Below, in pieces: positions 16,361 to 24,777 of a DNA stretch of 64,000 nt (the first letter of the stretch is position 1; every line of letters starts with the position of its first letter). The stretch is from WRGT01 sp964450405 (GTDB lineage: Bacteria; Spirochaetota; UBA4802; UBA5550): assembly GCA_964450405.1 (NCBI GenBank), contig CAYVCQ010000019.1:1-64000 (forward strand), in the 5' to 3' direction. The notes under the pieces were generated by a model. The model was not told the origin of the DNA, did not search any database, and saw nothing but the letters and a program-made list of their open reading frames with translations. Position numbers and translations under genes: made by a program.

Positions 16361-17407
16361 ATGAGAAAGTCGCTAAGCGTTATTATTATACTGATACTGG
16401 CTGTTGCATTTAACACCACTTGCAGCAAAGAAAAGAAAGAATATAGAATTGCATGGTCGCATTATACAGGATGGGAGCCTTGGGAGTATGCTGAAAGTGC
16501 CGGTATTTTAAAGAAGTGGGGAGATAAATATAACATTGTAATTAAACTCGATAGGATAAATGACTATATCGAATCGATAAATCTTTTTACAGCCGGTAAG
16601 TATCAGGGCTGTGCCATGACAAATATGGATGCTCTCACAATTCCTGCTGCCGGCGGGGTAGACTGTACCGCTCTGATAGTGGGTGATTACTCAAATGGAA
16701 ATGATGGAATTGTTACTATGGGTGAGAAGACCGTTAAGGATCTGAAAGGTAAAAAAGTTATGCTGGTTCAGCTCTCCGTATCTCATTATCTTCTTTCAAG
16801 AGCACTTGAAATTAATGGAATGAAGGAGAAGGATCTGAATCTGGTTAATACCAGTGATGCTGAAATCGGATCTATTTTTAAAACACAGAAGGGGAGTATT
16901 GCAGTTACATGGAATCCGATTCTGATGAATGCAGTGAAAACACCCGGAGCTAATCTTATTTTTGATTCTTCAAAAATACCGGGCGAGATAATAGATCTTA
17001 TGGTGGTAAATACAAATGCGCCCGTTGAGCTGAAAAAAGCCCTTGTCGGCGCCTGGTTTGAAACAATGCAGATTATGCAGGATAATAAGAAATCCGCGGC
17101 ATCAACAGAGTTTATGGCAAAGAATTCAGGAGCGACACCGGATGAGTTTATTGCACAACTGAAAACTACTGCAATGTTTTATAAACCGGCTGATGCGGTT
17201 GCCTTTACCCGTGATGCGAAAATCAAACAGACTATGGAGTATGTAAGGGGTTTCTCTTTTGATAAGGGACTCTTTGGTCAGGGTGTGACAACCAAGGATT
17301 ATGTAGGGGTTGAATTCTCCGACGGTTCGATTACAGGCAGCAAAACTAATGTCAAACTGAGATTTGATGTGAACTATATGCAGATGGCTGCGGATAATAA
17401 ACTCTGA
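16361..17407 (+). CDS. ABC transporter substrate-binding lipoprotein, urea-carboxylase-region type
   Basis: The ATG at 16361 has an AGGGGGAG site; a more upstream ATG (16334) does not. The 348-residue product has a lipoprotein-like signal ending in NTTC (Cys21), a loose lipobox. The mature part has YTGWEPWEYAESAGILKKW, INDYIESINLFTAGKYQG and TNMDALTIPAAGGVDCTAL, features I recall from the NMT1/NrtA-like binding proteins found next to urea carboxylase. No urea carboxylase or allophanate hydrolase gene is in the window. The ligand is therefore open: urea, guanidine-like compounds or another small amine. Permease and ATPase genes follow directly. Confidence 0.85.
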   Translation: MRKSLSVIIILILAVAFNTTCSKEKKEYRIAWSHYTGWEPWEYAESAGILKKWGDKYNIVIKLDRINDYIESINLFTAGKYQGCAMTNMDALTIPAAGGVDCTALIVGDYSNGNDGIVTMGEKTVKDLKGKKVMLVQLSVSHYLLSRALEINGMKEKDLNLVNTSDAEIGSIFKTQKGSIAVTWNPILMNAVKTPGANLIFDSSKIPGEIIDLMVVNTNAPVELKKALVGAWFETMQIMQDNKKSAASTEFMAKNSGATPDEFIAQLKTTAMFYKPADAVAFTRDAKIKQTMEYVRGFSFDKGLFGQGVTTKDYVGVEFSDGSITGSKTNVKLRFDVNYMQMAADNKL

Positions 17408-17428
17408 TAAAGCAGGAGCGATAACGAG

Positions 17429-18268
17429 ATGGAATTCAGGCATCCGAAATTCCTCGGTTTTTTTGCACGGCCCTCGAAGGGTTTGAAATTTTTCCTGTCT
17501 TATATTCTGTTTATACTTTGTATAGCAGGATATATGACAGCGTCGCATATACGGCATGCGGATAATCCGGATGATAAAATTCTCCCGACTTTCAAGCAGA
17601 TGGGGGAATCAGTTTACCGGATGGGTTTTGAGGTGGATGCGCGCACAGGCGAACGGCTTATGGTTGTAGATACTTTATCCAGTTTAAAGAGAATTGCCAT
17701 AGGTGTTTCTGCTGCGGCTTTTCTGGGTCTGATTATAGGTCTTAATATGGGTCTCTTTCCCGGTGTTGAATCTTTATCCTCAGTGTTTATAACATTTATA
17801 TCGATTATTCCCCCTCTTGCGATTCTGCCGATTCTTTTTATTGTGGCAGGTGTTGATGAGTTCGCTAAGATACTTCTTATTTTCATCGGGACTTTTCCTT
17901 TTATCTGCAGGGATATATATCTTACAGTAAAGAAGATTCCCACCGAGCAGATAACTAAGGCGCTGACTCTCGGAGCAACACAGTTCCAGACTACATACAG
18001 CATTATTATGCCTCAGATAATTCCGCGTCTTGTTGACACTACACGTCTCTCATTCGGTGCGGCATGGCTGTTTCTTATTGCCGCCGAGGCTATTGTTTCA
18101 AGCAACGGTCTTGGTTATAGAATCTTTCTTGTGAGACGTTACCTTGCAATGGATATAATTATTCCGTATGTAATTCTGATTACATTTCTAGGTTTCACAA
18201 TAGATTATATTTTAAAGAAGTTTGTGAAATGGCGATATCCCTGGTATCTAAAAGTTAAAGATAATTGA
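17429..18268 (+). CDS. ABC transporter permease (NrtB/SsuC-like)
   Basis: A 279-residue inner-membrane protein with about six hydrophobic segments. The cytoplasmic coupling loop includes KALTLGATQFQTTYSIIMPQI, the EAA-type loop that docks onto the ATPase, followed by LVDTTRLSFGAAWLFLIAAE. There is an unusually long periplasmic stretch (residues 35-75) between the first two helices. The start ATG follows AGGAG at a longer than usual 11-nt spacing. It is 21 nt behind the binding-protein gene and 9 nt before the ATPase, which makes one transcription unit. Confidence 0.88.
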   Translation: MEFRHPKFLGFFARPSKGLKFFLSYILFILCIAGYMTASHIRHADNPDDKILPTFKQMGESVYRMGFEVDARTGERLMVVDTLSSLKRIAIGVSAAAFLGLIIGLNMGLFPGVESLSSVFITFISIIPPLAILPILFIVAGVDEFAKILLIFIGTFPFICRDIYLTVKKIPTEQITKALTLGATQFQTTYSIIMPQIIPRLVDTTRLSFGAAWLFLIAAEAIVSSNGLGYRIFLVRRYLAMDIIIPYVILITFLGFTIDYILKKFVKWRYPWYLKVKDN

Positions 18269-18277
18269 GGAGCTGAC

Positions 18278-19165
18278 ATGACTGATAAAAAAGAAAATCT
18301 TCTTTATCTTGAAAATGTATATAAAGAATATAATGATACTATGGTTCTTGATGATATAGATTTCTCTCTCCAGGAGGATGAGTTCTGCACGGTTGTGGGA
18401 CCCAGCGGATGCGGGAAGTCAACACTTCTGCGGCTTATACTTGGTCAGGAGATTCCAACTTCGGGAACTATTCATTCTCTTGGTGAACCCATGGGGTTTG
18501 CAGATACAAAGCGCGGTGTTGTTTATCAGAAGTATTCTCTTTATCCGCATCTTACAGTGCTGGAAAATGTTACACTTGGTAAAAGGCTGGGACTCGGCCT
18601 GTTTAAAAGTAAAAGAAAAATGGAAGAGATTCTCGATGAATCGTATGAATTCCTCAGAAGAATGGGTCTGAATGATCATGCACACAAATATCCTCATGAG
18701 CTCTCCGGCGGAATGCAGCAGCGTGTAGCAATAGCTCAGGCACTTATAATGAGGCCGCGTATTCTTCTTATGGATGAGCCCTTTGGCGCTCTTGATCCGG
18801 GGATGAGAGAGCTTATGCAGACATTTATTCTCGAGGTATGGGAGAACGCTCCAATGACTGTTCTCTTTGTTACACATGACCTTGAAGAGGCACTTTTCCT
18901 TGGAACAAGAATTATAGTATTGTCAAAGTTTTACTTTGATGGTAGAGGATATGATGCAGAGCGGGGAGCGAGAATTGTTGCTGATTACCAGATTAAGGAT
19001 AAAGCATCAACAACAGTAGTGAAGGAGACAGCTGATTTCGGGAAGCTTATTGCTAAAATCAGAAAAGACGGGTTTGATCCTGCCTACAGAAAACATGTAA
19101 ATGATTTTAATCTGCAGCATCCAGATTCATTTCAGAGTCTTTCGGATATAGAGAAACAAAGATAA
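18278..19165 (+). CDS. ABC transporter ATP-binding protein (NrtD/SsuB-like)
   Basis: A 295-residue ATPase with Walker A GPSGCGKST (near 43-51), Q-loop VVYQKYSLYP, signature LSGGMQQR, Walker B ILLMDEPFGALD and switch TH in LFVTHDLEEAL. It resembles the nitrate/sulfonate/taurine importer class. Beyond the nucleotide-binding domain there are about 75 extra residues (from TRIIVLSKFYFDGRGYD onward) that are longer than in simple SsuB proteins and may be a regulatory tail. It powers the permease encoded just upstream. A 135-nt gap without obvious gene separates it from the SBP/OmpA fusion that follows on the same strand. Confidence 0.92.
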   Translation: MTDKKENLLYLENVYKEYNDTMVLDDIDFSLQEDEFCTVVGPSGCGKSTLLRLILGQEIPTSGTIHSLGEPMGFADTKRGVVYQKYSLYPHLTVLENVTLGKRLGLGLFKSKRKMEEILDESYEFLRRMGLNDHAHKYPHELSGGMQQRVAIAQALIMRPRILLMDEPFGALDPGMRELMQTFILEVWENAPMTVLFVTHDLEEALFLGTRIIVLSKFYFDGRGYDAERGARIVADYQIKDKASTTVVKETADFGKLIAKIRKDGFDPAYRKHVNDFNLQHPDSFQSLSDIEKQR

Positions 19166-19300
19166 TAATAAAAGTGATGCAAAACAAACTCGTCCGGCCT
19201 CCGCACTCCGCTTGTTGGTAAAGATGTTAGATTCACACTTTGGCGGGTTGTGGAGATTACTGATGTAATATCATAACTAAATTTTTAAAGGTGCATAATT

Positions 19301-20983
19301 ATGAAAATAACAAATAAGTTTTTAGGTATTACTCTCTCTCTTCTTATGATGATTCCTCTTCTCTCTTCATGCAAACAAAAGGGCGCATCGGATTCAACAC
19401 AGGTGGAGGAATATGCTGGTGAACTGAAGGGTGGAGATGCCCTGAGAGTTCCACTTATAGCATGGGGTGCGGATATTGTTACAATCCAGGCAAACGGTAA
19501 GAGTTCAAAGACGATTAAAAATTCTCTATTTGACAAAGCTGGTTTCTCAATTGATCTTTTCAGAGAGGATGACTTCAGCAAACAGGTGGATCTGTATCTA
19601 AAGGGTGAGATTGTATTTCTCCGCGGCACAATGGGAATGATAAACGGATCGATTGATAAGTTGAATGGAAGCCAGAATACTCAACCTATACTTATATTTG
19701 AACATTCATGGTCCGCAGGGGGGGATGCCCTTGTTGTAAAATCGGGAATCAGATCAGTGGCTGAACTTAAAGGCAAACGGATAGCGATTCAGAAAAACGG
19801 ACCGCATGTGGATTATCTTCTTAAACTCCTGAAAGATGCCCAGGTAAAACCAACTGAGGTTACAATTGTCTGGACTAAAGATCTGGTGGGTTCACGAGGT
19901 GATACTCCCATGGCTAAGTTCTATACCAGTGATATCGATGCGGCTTTTCTGATTATTCCCGACGCGAAGGCCCTTACTTCGCAGGGTACAGTGGGTACAG
20001 GATCAGAAGACTCGGTTAAGGGGGCAAGAATTCTGCTTTCAACAAAGACTGCGGATAGAATTATCAGTGATGTATACGCAGTACGGAGAGATTATTTCGA
20101 GAAGAACAGGGATCAGGTTAAGCAGTTTGTTAAGGCACTCCTTCAGGCGGAGGAGCAGGTTCGGGATCTGATGAATAAAAAAGATTCTGCAGATCTGAAA
20201 AGTCTGCTGTCGGTGAGCGGAAAAATTCTTTTGGACGATGCCAACGCGGTTGAAGATGTCAAGGGTATGTATGCCGATGCGTCAATGGCGGGATTCGCGG
20301 GAAATGTGAGATTTTTCTCTGATGCGAATTTCCCGAGAAATTATCGAAAGCTCTCTGCGGAGATTCAGGAATCTTTAATTATGCTCGGGCTTCTGGGGCA
20401 GACCTCAAATATAGCAGTAGCTAACTGGGATTATGACGAGTTAAAGTCCGGTCTCAAATACGCACAGGATGTAAAGATTACAAAATTTGATCAGAGCAAA
20501 GCATCGGCTGTTGCTGAAAAACTGAGCGGAGGCGGAAGCGCTCTTTTCACATTTGAAATTTATTTTAAACCTAACCAGAACAGTTTTTCTGTTTCTCAAT
20601 ATAAAAATGATTTCGACAGAATAATAGATTTTGCATCAACCTATGGCGGTGCTCTCATAACCATAGAGGGTCACTCGGATCCCATGGGCTTTTTGAGAAA
20701 GAAGAAAGAGGGCGGGGATGATGTTGTGCTGAGTAAGATAAGGCAGGCGGCAAAAAATCTAAGCTACAGCAGGGCAGACGCCGCGAGAACAGAGATAATC
20801 AAATATGCACAGTCGAAAGGGGTCAGCATTGATGCATCTCAGTTTAATATTATCGGTCATGGAATTGATAAGCCGAAATTTGAAGTTCCCCAGAGCGAGG
20901 GTGAGTGGCAGCAGAACATGAGGGTGCAGTTTAAGGTACTTCAGGTTGAGGCTGAAGAGGATGTGTTCCGTCCGCTCAAATAA
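19301..20983 (+). CDS. Lipoprotein fusing a solute-binding domain to an OmpA-type peptidoglycan-binding domain
   Basis: A 560-residue protein. The signal ends in the lipobox LSSC (Cys24). Residues 40-390 are a periplasmic solute-binding domain of the phosphate/NMT1 class: SAGGDALVVKSGIRSVAEL followed by KGKRIAIQKNGPHVDYLL is typical. Residues 415-550 are an OmpA-like domain: FEIYFKPNQNSFS, ITIEGHSDPMGF, YSRADAARTEII and FNIIGHGIDKPKF. A binding protein tied to the cell wall is unlikely to deliver ligand by free diffusion, so it may act as a fixed sensor or scaffold beside the ABC transporter encoded upstream. The VWA gene follows 17 nt later. Confidence 0.85.
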   Translation: MKITNKFLGITLSLLMMIPLLSSCKQKGASDSTQVEEYAGELKGGDALRVPLIAWGADIVTIQANGKSSKTIKNSLFDKAGFSIDLFREDDFSKQVDLYLKGEIVFLRGTMGMINGSIDKLNGSQNTQPILIFEHSWSAGGDALVVKSGIRSVAELKGKRIAIQKNGPHVDYLLKLLKDAQVKPTEVTIVWTKDLVGSRGDTPMAKFYTSDIDAAFLIIPDAKALTSQGTVGTGSEDSVKGARILLSTKTADRIISDVYAVRRDYFEKNRDQVKQFVKALLQAEEQVRDLMNKKDSADLKSLLSVSGKILLDDANAVEDVKGMYADASMAGFAGNVRFFSDANFPRNYRKLSAEIQESLIMLGLLGQTSNIAVANWDYDELKSGLKYAQDVKITKFDQSKASAVAEKLSGGGSALFTFEIYFKPNQNSFSVSQYKNDFDRIIDFASTYGGALITIEGHSDPMGFLRKKKEGGDDVVLSKIRQAAKNLSYSRADAARTEIIKYAQSKGVSIDASQFNIIGHGIDKPKFEVPQSEGEWQQNMRVQFKVLQVEAEEDVFRPLK

Positions 20984-21000
20984 GTTTTGGAGGTTAAACC

Positions 21001-21744
21001 ATGAAAAAGTTTTATGCAGTGCTGGCTGTTCCTTTTTTTCTGACTCTGATTATGTGCGGCAAACAGGGGAGTAATACCTCTGAGATAAAGGATATCCTCA
21101 GTTTTAAGCCGGAGGTTGAGGAGGGTGTAAAGATCCCCTGGCCGCCGGAAAGTTTAAAAGGTGATATTCAGGTCGATCTGAAGAAGACCGGTGTGAAGAA
21201 TTATTATATCATCTTCGACGGTTCGGGAAGTATGGCGGGCGAGAAACTTGAAATAGCAAAAAAAGCACTCACAAAGTTTATTAGAGTTATTCCGGATAAA
21301 TCAAACATCGGGCTTACATCATTTGATGCATCCGGTTTTTTTGAAAGATCTCCGCTTGGTTCTTCTAAAAGTGATATAATAAAACAGGTAGAGAAAATAA
21401 AAGCAGGCGGTAATACTCCGCTTGGCGGATGTATTGATATTGCTTATGAAAAGCTAGGAACCCAGGCTGTAAGACAGATGGGGTATGGAGAGTATAATCT
21501 TGTTATAATTACAGATGGTGCGGCCACCGATGGTGACAAGATGGGGATTGCAGTAAATAGAATTCTTTCGGAGACTCCAATAGTGATTTACACTCTTGGT
21601 CTAAGGATCGGCGAGGGGCATGCTCTTAATCAGCCGGGGAAAATATATTACAAATCTGCCGATAATTATGAGGAACTGTCAAAGGGACTTGAAAACGTCC
21701 TGGCTGAGACAGAAGATTTTACAGTGATGGATTTTAAAAAATGA
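21001..21744 (+). CDS. VWA-domain lipoprotein
   Basis: A 247-residue protein with a signal ending in LIMC (Cys19) and a von Willebrand factor A domain over residues 65-240. The metal-ion-dependent adhesion site is intact: D73-G-S75-G-S77, the Thr of GGNTPLGG, and the Asp of ITDGAATDGD. Intact MIDAS proteins bind protein partners through Mg2+. It is flanked on both sides by solute-binding/OmpA fusions and shares an ATGA overlap with the second, which suggests all three sit together in the periplasm. RBS GGAGG precedes the ATG. What it binds is not known; the neighbouring OmpA fusions are the natural candidates. Confidence 0.88.
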   Translation: MKKFYAVLAVPFFLTLIMCGKQGSNTSEIKDILSFKPEVEEGVKIPWPPESLKGDIQVDLKKTGVKNYYIIFDGSGSMAGEKLEIAKKALTKFIRVIPDKSNIGLTSFDASGFFERSPLGSSKSDIIKQVEKIKAGGNTPLGGCIDIAYEKLGTQAVRQMGYGEYNLVIITDGAATDGDKMGIAVNRILSETPIVIYTLGLRIGEGHALNQPGKIYYKSADNYEELSKGLENVLAETEDFTVMDFKK

Positions 21745-23291
21745 ATGAACTAAAAAGATTTCTCGGACTACTGATAATTGTAGGAGTAGTTGCAACGGGA
21801 GTATATCTCTTCTTTGTAAAAAAGGAAGAGGTTAAAAATATTACCTACAGCACAAGCGATGTGAGGGACCTTAAGGGTGAGTGTTCCTTAGCACTGGACA
21901 GCTGGATAGGATATTTCCCTTTCAGATCACCTGTGTTCGGAAATCTCATGAGAGATGAAGGGTACAGAATTAAAGTTGTAGATGACAGAGCCGATTATGC
22001 AGAACGGATGAAAATGCTTAAAGACGGCGAGATTAATTTTGCGGTCTGCACAGTGGATTCATATCTTCTGAACGGTGAAGGAGTTCACTTTCCCGGAGCA
22101 ATAATTGCAGTGATAGATCAGTCCAAGGGTGGAGATGCCGTCGTTGCATGGAGAGACCGGATTCCGAACATTGAAGGTCTTAAAGGCAGGAATAAACTCT
22201 CCATCGCGTTCACCCCTGCCTCCCCGAGTGAACATCTTCTTAAATCTATTGCAACTCACTTTGATATTCCGCTGTTCAGCGGCGGGGATAAAAAATGGCG
22301 CGTTGAGGTCAATGGAGCGGAAGAGGCATACGCAAAGTTTATGAAGAAAGAGGTAGATTGCGCGGTACTCTGGGAGCCTCATGTAACTGATGCTCTTGGT
22401 AATCCCGGTGTTGTGAAACTTATAGGTTCCGAGGATGTGGAAAATCTTATAGTTGATATACTTCTTGTAAATAGAGCATTTGCAAAGGAGAAACCTGAAG
22501 TTGTAAATCTTGTGTTAAAAAAATACTTTGAAGCTCTGAATTATTACAGAGCTTCACCGGCCCGGCTGAAGCAGGATATTACAATGAAACTTTCAATGCC
22601 TGAGAAAAGTGTCGATGCCATGCTGAAAGGTGTGAAATGGCTTTATTATCCGGAAAATACAGCATGGTTTGGAATCTCCAATAAAAATCAGCTCCGTGAA
22701 CCGGAGATAGTCGCTTCGATTAATTCAAGTTTAAAAATACTGATTGCAAATGGCGATTTTTCGAAAAGCCCGCTTATTGAAGGGGACCCGTATACAATTA
22801 TTAACTCTTCTTTCATTGGAGGACTGTACGGCGCTGGTGAACAGAATAAAAAGGTAGATGTAAAATCTGATGATTCACTCAGCAGAAGATTCTCAAAACT
22901 CCCGGATTCAGAGTGGGACAAACTTAATGTAGTGGGAAGTCTGAAAATCCGTCCGGTAACTTTCAGCAGCGGTACATCATTGATCGACGAGAGCGGACTT
23001 GCGCAGATAAGGGAGATTACTGAAAGTATTAGTCATTATCCGAATTTCAGGATTATGGTTAAGGGGCATACCGGAATGAAAGGTGACCCCGAGGAGAACA
23101 GAAAGCTTTCAATGATCCGGGCACAGGTTGTAAAGAGGGAGCTTGAGATGAATTACGGTGTTGATCCTAACCGTGTTAAAGCAATAGGTATAGGTTCAGG
23201 TGAACCTCTTTCCCGATTGAATGATGAATCTGATAGAGCTTATGATAATAGGCTTAAGAGAGTTGAGCTTTTTCTTTTAATGGAGAGATGA
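21741..23291 (+). CDS. Membrane-anchored solute-binding/OmpA fusion protein
   Basis: A 516-residue protein with one N-terminal transmembrane helix (residues 7-26) and no cleavable lipobox, so it should stay in the inner membrane. Residues 45-370 are an NMT1/NrtA-like binding domain (SWIGYFPFRSPVFGNLM, KDGEINFAVCTVDSYL, EVDCAVLWEPHVTDAL). Residues 390-515 are OmpA-like: IRPVTFSSGTSLIDESG, NRKLSMIRAQVVKRELE and VKAIGIGSGEPLSR. With an inner-membrane anchor and a wall-binding end it could span the periplasm. It overlaps the VWA gene by 4 nt and ends the forward transcription unit. It is distantly similar in layout, but not in close sequence, to the protein at 19301. Confidence 0.85.
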   Translation: MNELKRFLGLLIIVGVVATGVYLFFVKKEEVKNITYSTSDVRDLKGECSLALDSWIGYFPFRSPVFGNLMRDEGYRIKVVDDRADYAERMKMLKDGEINFAVCTVDSYLLNGEGVHFPGAIIAVIDQSKGGDAVVAWRDRIPNIEGLKGRNKLSIAFTPASPSEHLLKSIATHFDIPLFSGGDKKWRVEVNGAEEAYAKFMKKEVDCAVLWEPHVTDALGNPGVVKLIGSEDVENLIVDILLVNRAFAKEKPEVVNLVLKKYFEALNYYRASPARLKQDITMKLSMPEKSVDAMLKGVKWLYYPENTAWFGISNKNQLREPEIVASINSSLKILIANGDFSKSPLIEGDPYTIINSSFIGGLYGAGEQNKKVDVKSDDSLSRRFSKLPDSEWDKLNVVGSLKIRPVTFSSGTSLIDESGLAQIREITESISHYPNFRIMVKGHTGMKGDPEENRKLSMIRAQVVKRELEMNYGVDPNRVKAIGIGSGEPLSRLNDESDRAYDNRLKRVELFLLMER

Positions 23292-23293
23292 TG

Positions 23294-23401
23294 CTTCGAC
23301 AGGCTCAGCATGAAATTAAGTCTATTACAATGGGACTATCAATCAGTATGATTGATAGTCTGTAACACTGAGTCTGCTGTCACCCTGAGCCAGTCGAAGG
23401 G
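23294..23401. repeat. Inverted intergenic repeat, CTTCGACAGGCTCAG type
   Basis: It starts 3 nt after a stop codon with CTTCGACAGGCTCAG (23294-23308) and ends near CCCTGAGCCAGTCGAAGGG (23383-23401), an imperfect complement. Inside is a perfect hairpin, GACTATCAATC against its complement GATTGATAGTC, around 23335-23360. Lying between convergent genes it may serve as a bidirectional terminator. A shorter relative lies at 61714-61770. Confidence 0.8.
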
Positions 23402-23430
23402 CGACAGCAATAAAATCTTTATAGTTAGTT

Positions 23431-24036
23431 TCAGCCGAGTCCCTCTGACTTTATGGTCTTCTCCAGAACTTTCATTTCAACATCAAGGTTAAGGAAATCA
23501 TCCTCGTAGAGTTTTTTAAGCTGTGTGTCGAAACTTTTACCAATCGTTTTAAGGAGATCGGTAACTTTAACCTGGAAGACTTTTTTATCAGGAGCATTTT
23601 CTGATAAATCAGAATACTGATTTATTACATTGATTGCAGCATCGAGATAATATGTAATAAACTGACGGGCGGCCTTTATATCCTTCGGATCCCTTTCGAA
23701 GTCCTGAAAGATCTTTTCAGCTGTTGCGGCAATTTTTATGATTTCAGATTTAATAGGCTGATCTTTTATATCTGCAGCTGAATCCCTCAGAGTTTTAACC
23801 TTTGCTTTACCGTTCTTTAAAATTTTTCTAAGCTGGGAAGGAGATATTCCATTCTCTTTTGCAAGAGCCTCAAACACCGGATCCAGTTTTTCCGGCGAGA
23901 GGAGAAGTGCACCACCTGCAAAGGCTGTTCCTCCCAGAATAAGAGAGATCAGAGCTCCTGCATCGACCATGATGAATAAAAGAGAAAAAACACCTGTACT
24001 GATTGCTGCGGAAATTATCCAGCGGAGTACTTTCAT
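23431..24036 (-). CDS. xpaC: XpaC-family protein (5-bromo-4-chloroindolyl phosphate hydrolysis family)
   Basis: A 201-residue protein with one or two N-terminal membrane segments (residues 5-48) and a helical cytoplasmic or periplasmic body. The run ARQFITYYLDAAINVINQYS and the C-terminal DDFLNLDVEMKVLEKTI match the XpaC family pattern. In Bacillus subtilis xpaC sits next to yaaN, a TelA-family gene; the biochemical role remains unclear despite the family name. Here no TelA gene is in the window, but XpaC is convergent with the ABC/OmpA/VWA unit. I recall similar partners (VWA, SBP-OmpA, TelA, XpaC) near one another in other bacteria, so it probably belongs to this system. Family call good, function open. 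Confidence 0.75.
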   Translation of the reverse strand: MKVLRWIISAAISTGVFSLLFIMVDAGALISLILGGTAFAGGALLLSPEKLDPVFEALAKENGISPSQLRKILKNGKAKVKTLRDSAADIKDQPIKSEIIKIAATAEKIFQDFERDPKDIKAARQFITYYLDAAINVINQYSDLSENAPDKKVFQVKVTDLLKTIGKSFDTQLKKLYEDDFLNLDVEMKVLEKTIKSEGLG

Positions 24037-24141
24037 ATATTTATAATCTCCATTGATATATTGTCTATAGATATTATAAGTACAATAAATATATTTATTT
24101 CAAAGTCAAGATATTTTGTGCCATTGATAATAATTCAAAAT

Positions 24142-24561
24142 CTATCCGAAAACAAGCATTCCGCCGAGAAATCCCATGGCTGTCGCTGTCAGAAGATTAA
24201 GAATATACAAAGCCGTGAGTACTTTTTTACTTAGTATTCCTTTTCTGTAAAAATACACCGTAACCGAGAGAAGCATCAGCAATACCGGAGCGAGTATAAT
24301 TTTTGTCAGGATGATACTGCTGAGGTATCCGGCGTAGCGGTGCTGCCAGTCCATGTAGCCGAAAAGTATCGTTGGGGGAAGGAAAATCAGTGCCAATGTA
24401 AGACAGTGATGTGCAGTTTTAGAAAGCTCGTCCCATTTGAATGATGCAATCTGAAACATGAAAGCTCCTATAATCATCCCCATTGGAATATGCGTCATTA
24501 CCGGATGGAGCGGATGTTTAAATCCTATTGCGGCAAGTGTGCTATAGATAAATTCAATCAT
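24142..24561 (-). CDS. DUF2231-like small membrane protein
   Basis: A 139-residue protein with four predicted membrane helices. The GFKHPLHPVMTHIPMGMIIG segment near the N-terminus is the hallmark HPxHP...HxPxG pattern of the DUF2231 family, whose His residues could bind haem or metal. The start ATG at 24561 is preceded by a GGAGG site (the run AGGAGGTTCTC on this strand). It is separated from XpaC by 105 nt and is probably expressed by itself. Function unknown; members often neighbour redox or cytochrome genes, but none is seen here. Confidence 0.75.
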   Translation of the reverse strand: MIEFIYSTLAAIGFKHPLHPVMTHIPMGMIIGAFMFQIASFKWDELSKTAHHCLTLALIFLPPTILFGYMDWQHRYAGYLSSIILTKIILAPVLLMLLSVTVYFYRKGILSKKVLTALYILNLLTATAMGFLGGMLVFG

Positions 24562-24777
24562 TGAGAGAACCTCCTGTGTTGGATCTGATATATAATTTTA
24601 ATAATCGAATATAATGTAATATATTACGGAGAAATGTAAAGAAAAAGCGCGGTTTATCTTCTAATCTGCTCTATTGTCGCGCTATGAATTGTTCTTGATT
24701 TTTCAATCCGCCTGTGCTAAAAAAAAGTTCTTGATGAATAATAGTTATTTTAGAGCAGTGATAATCAGATTTAAAAA

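Noticed and set aside
16361..19165. A plain urea or nitrate importer
   Set aside because: The binding protein is of the urea-carboxylase type but there is no urea, nitrate or sulfonate catabolic gene, and the adjoining OmpA/VWA genes are atypical, so the substrate was left open.
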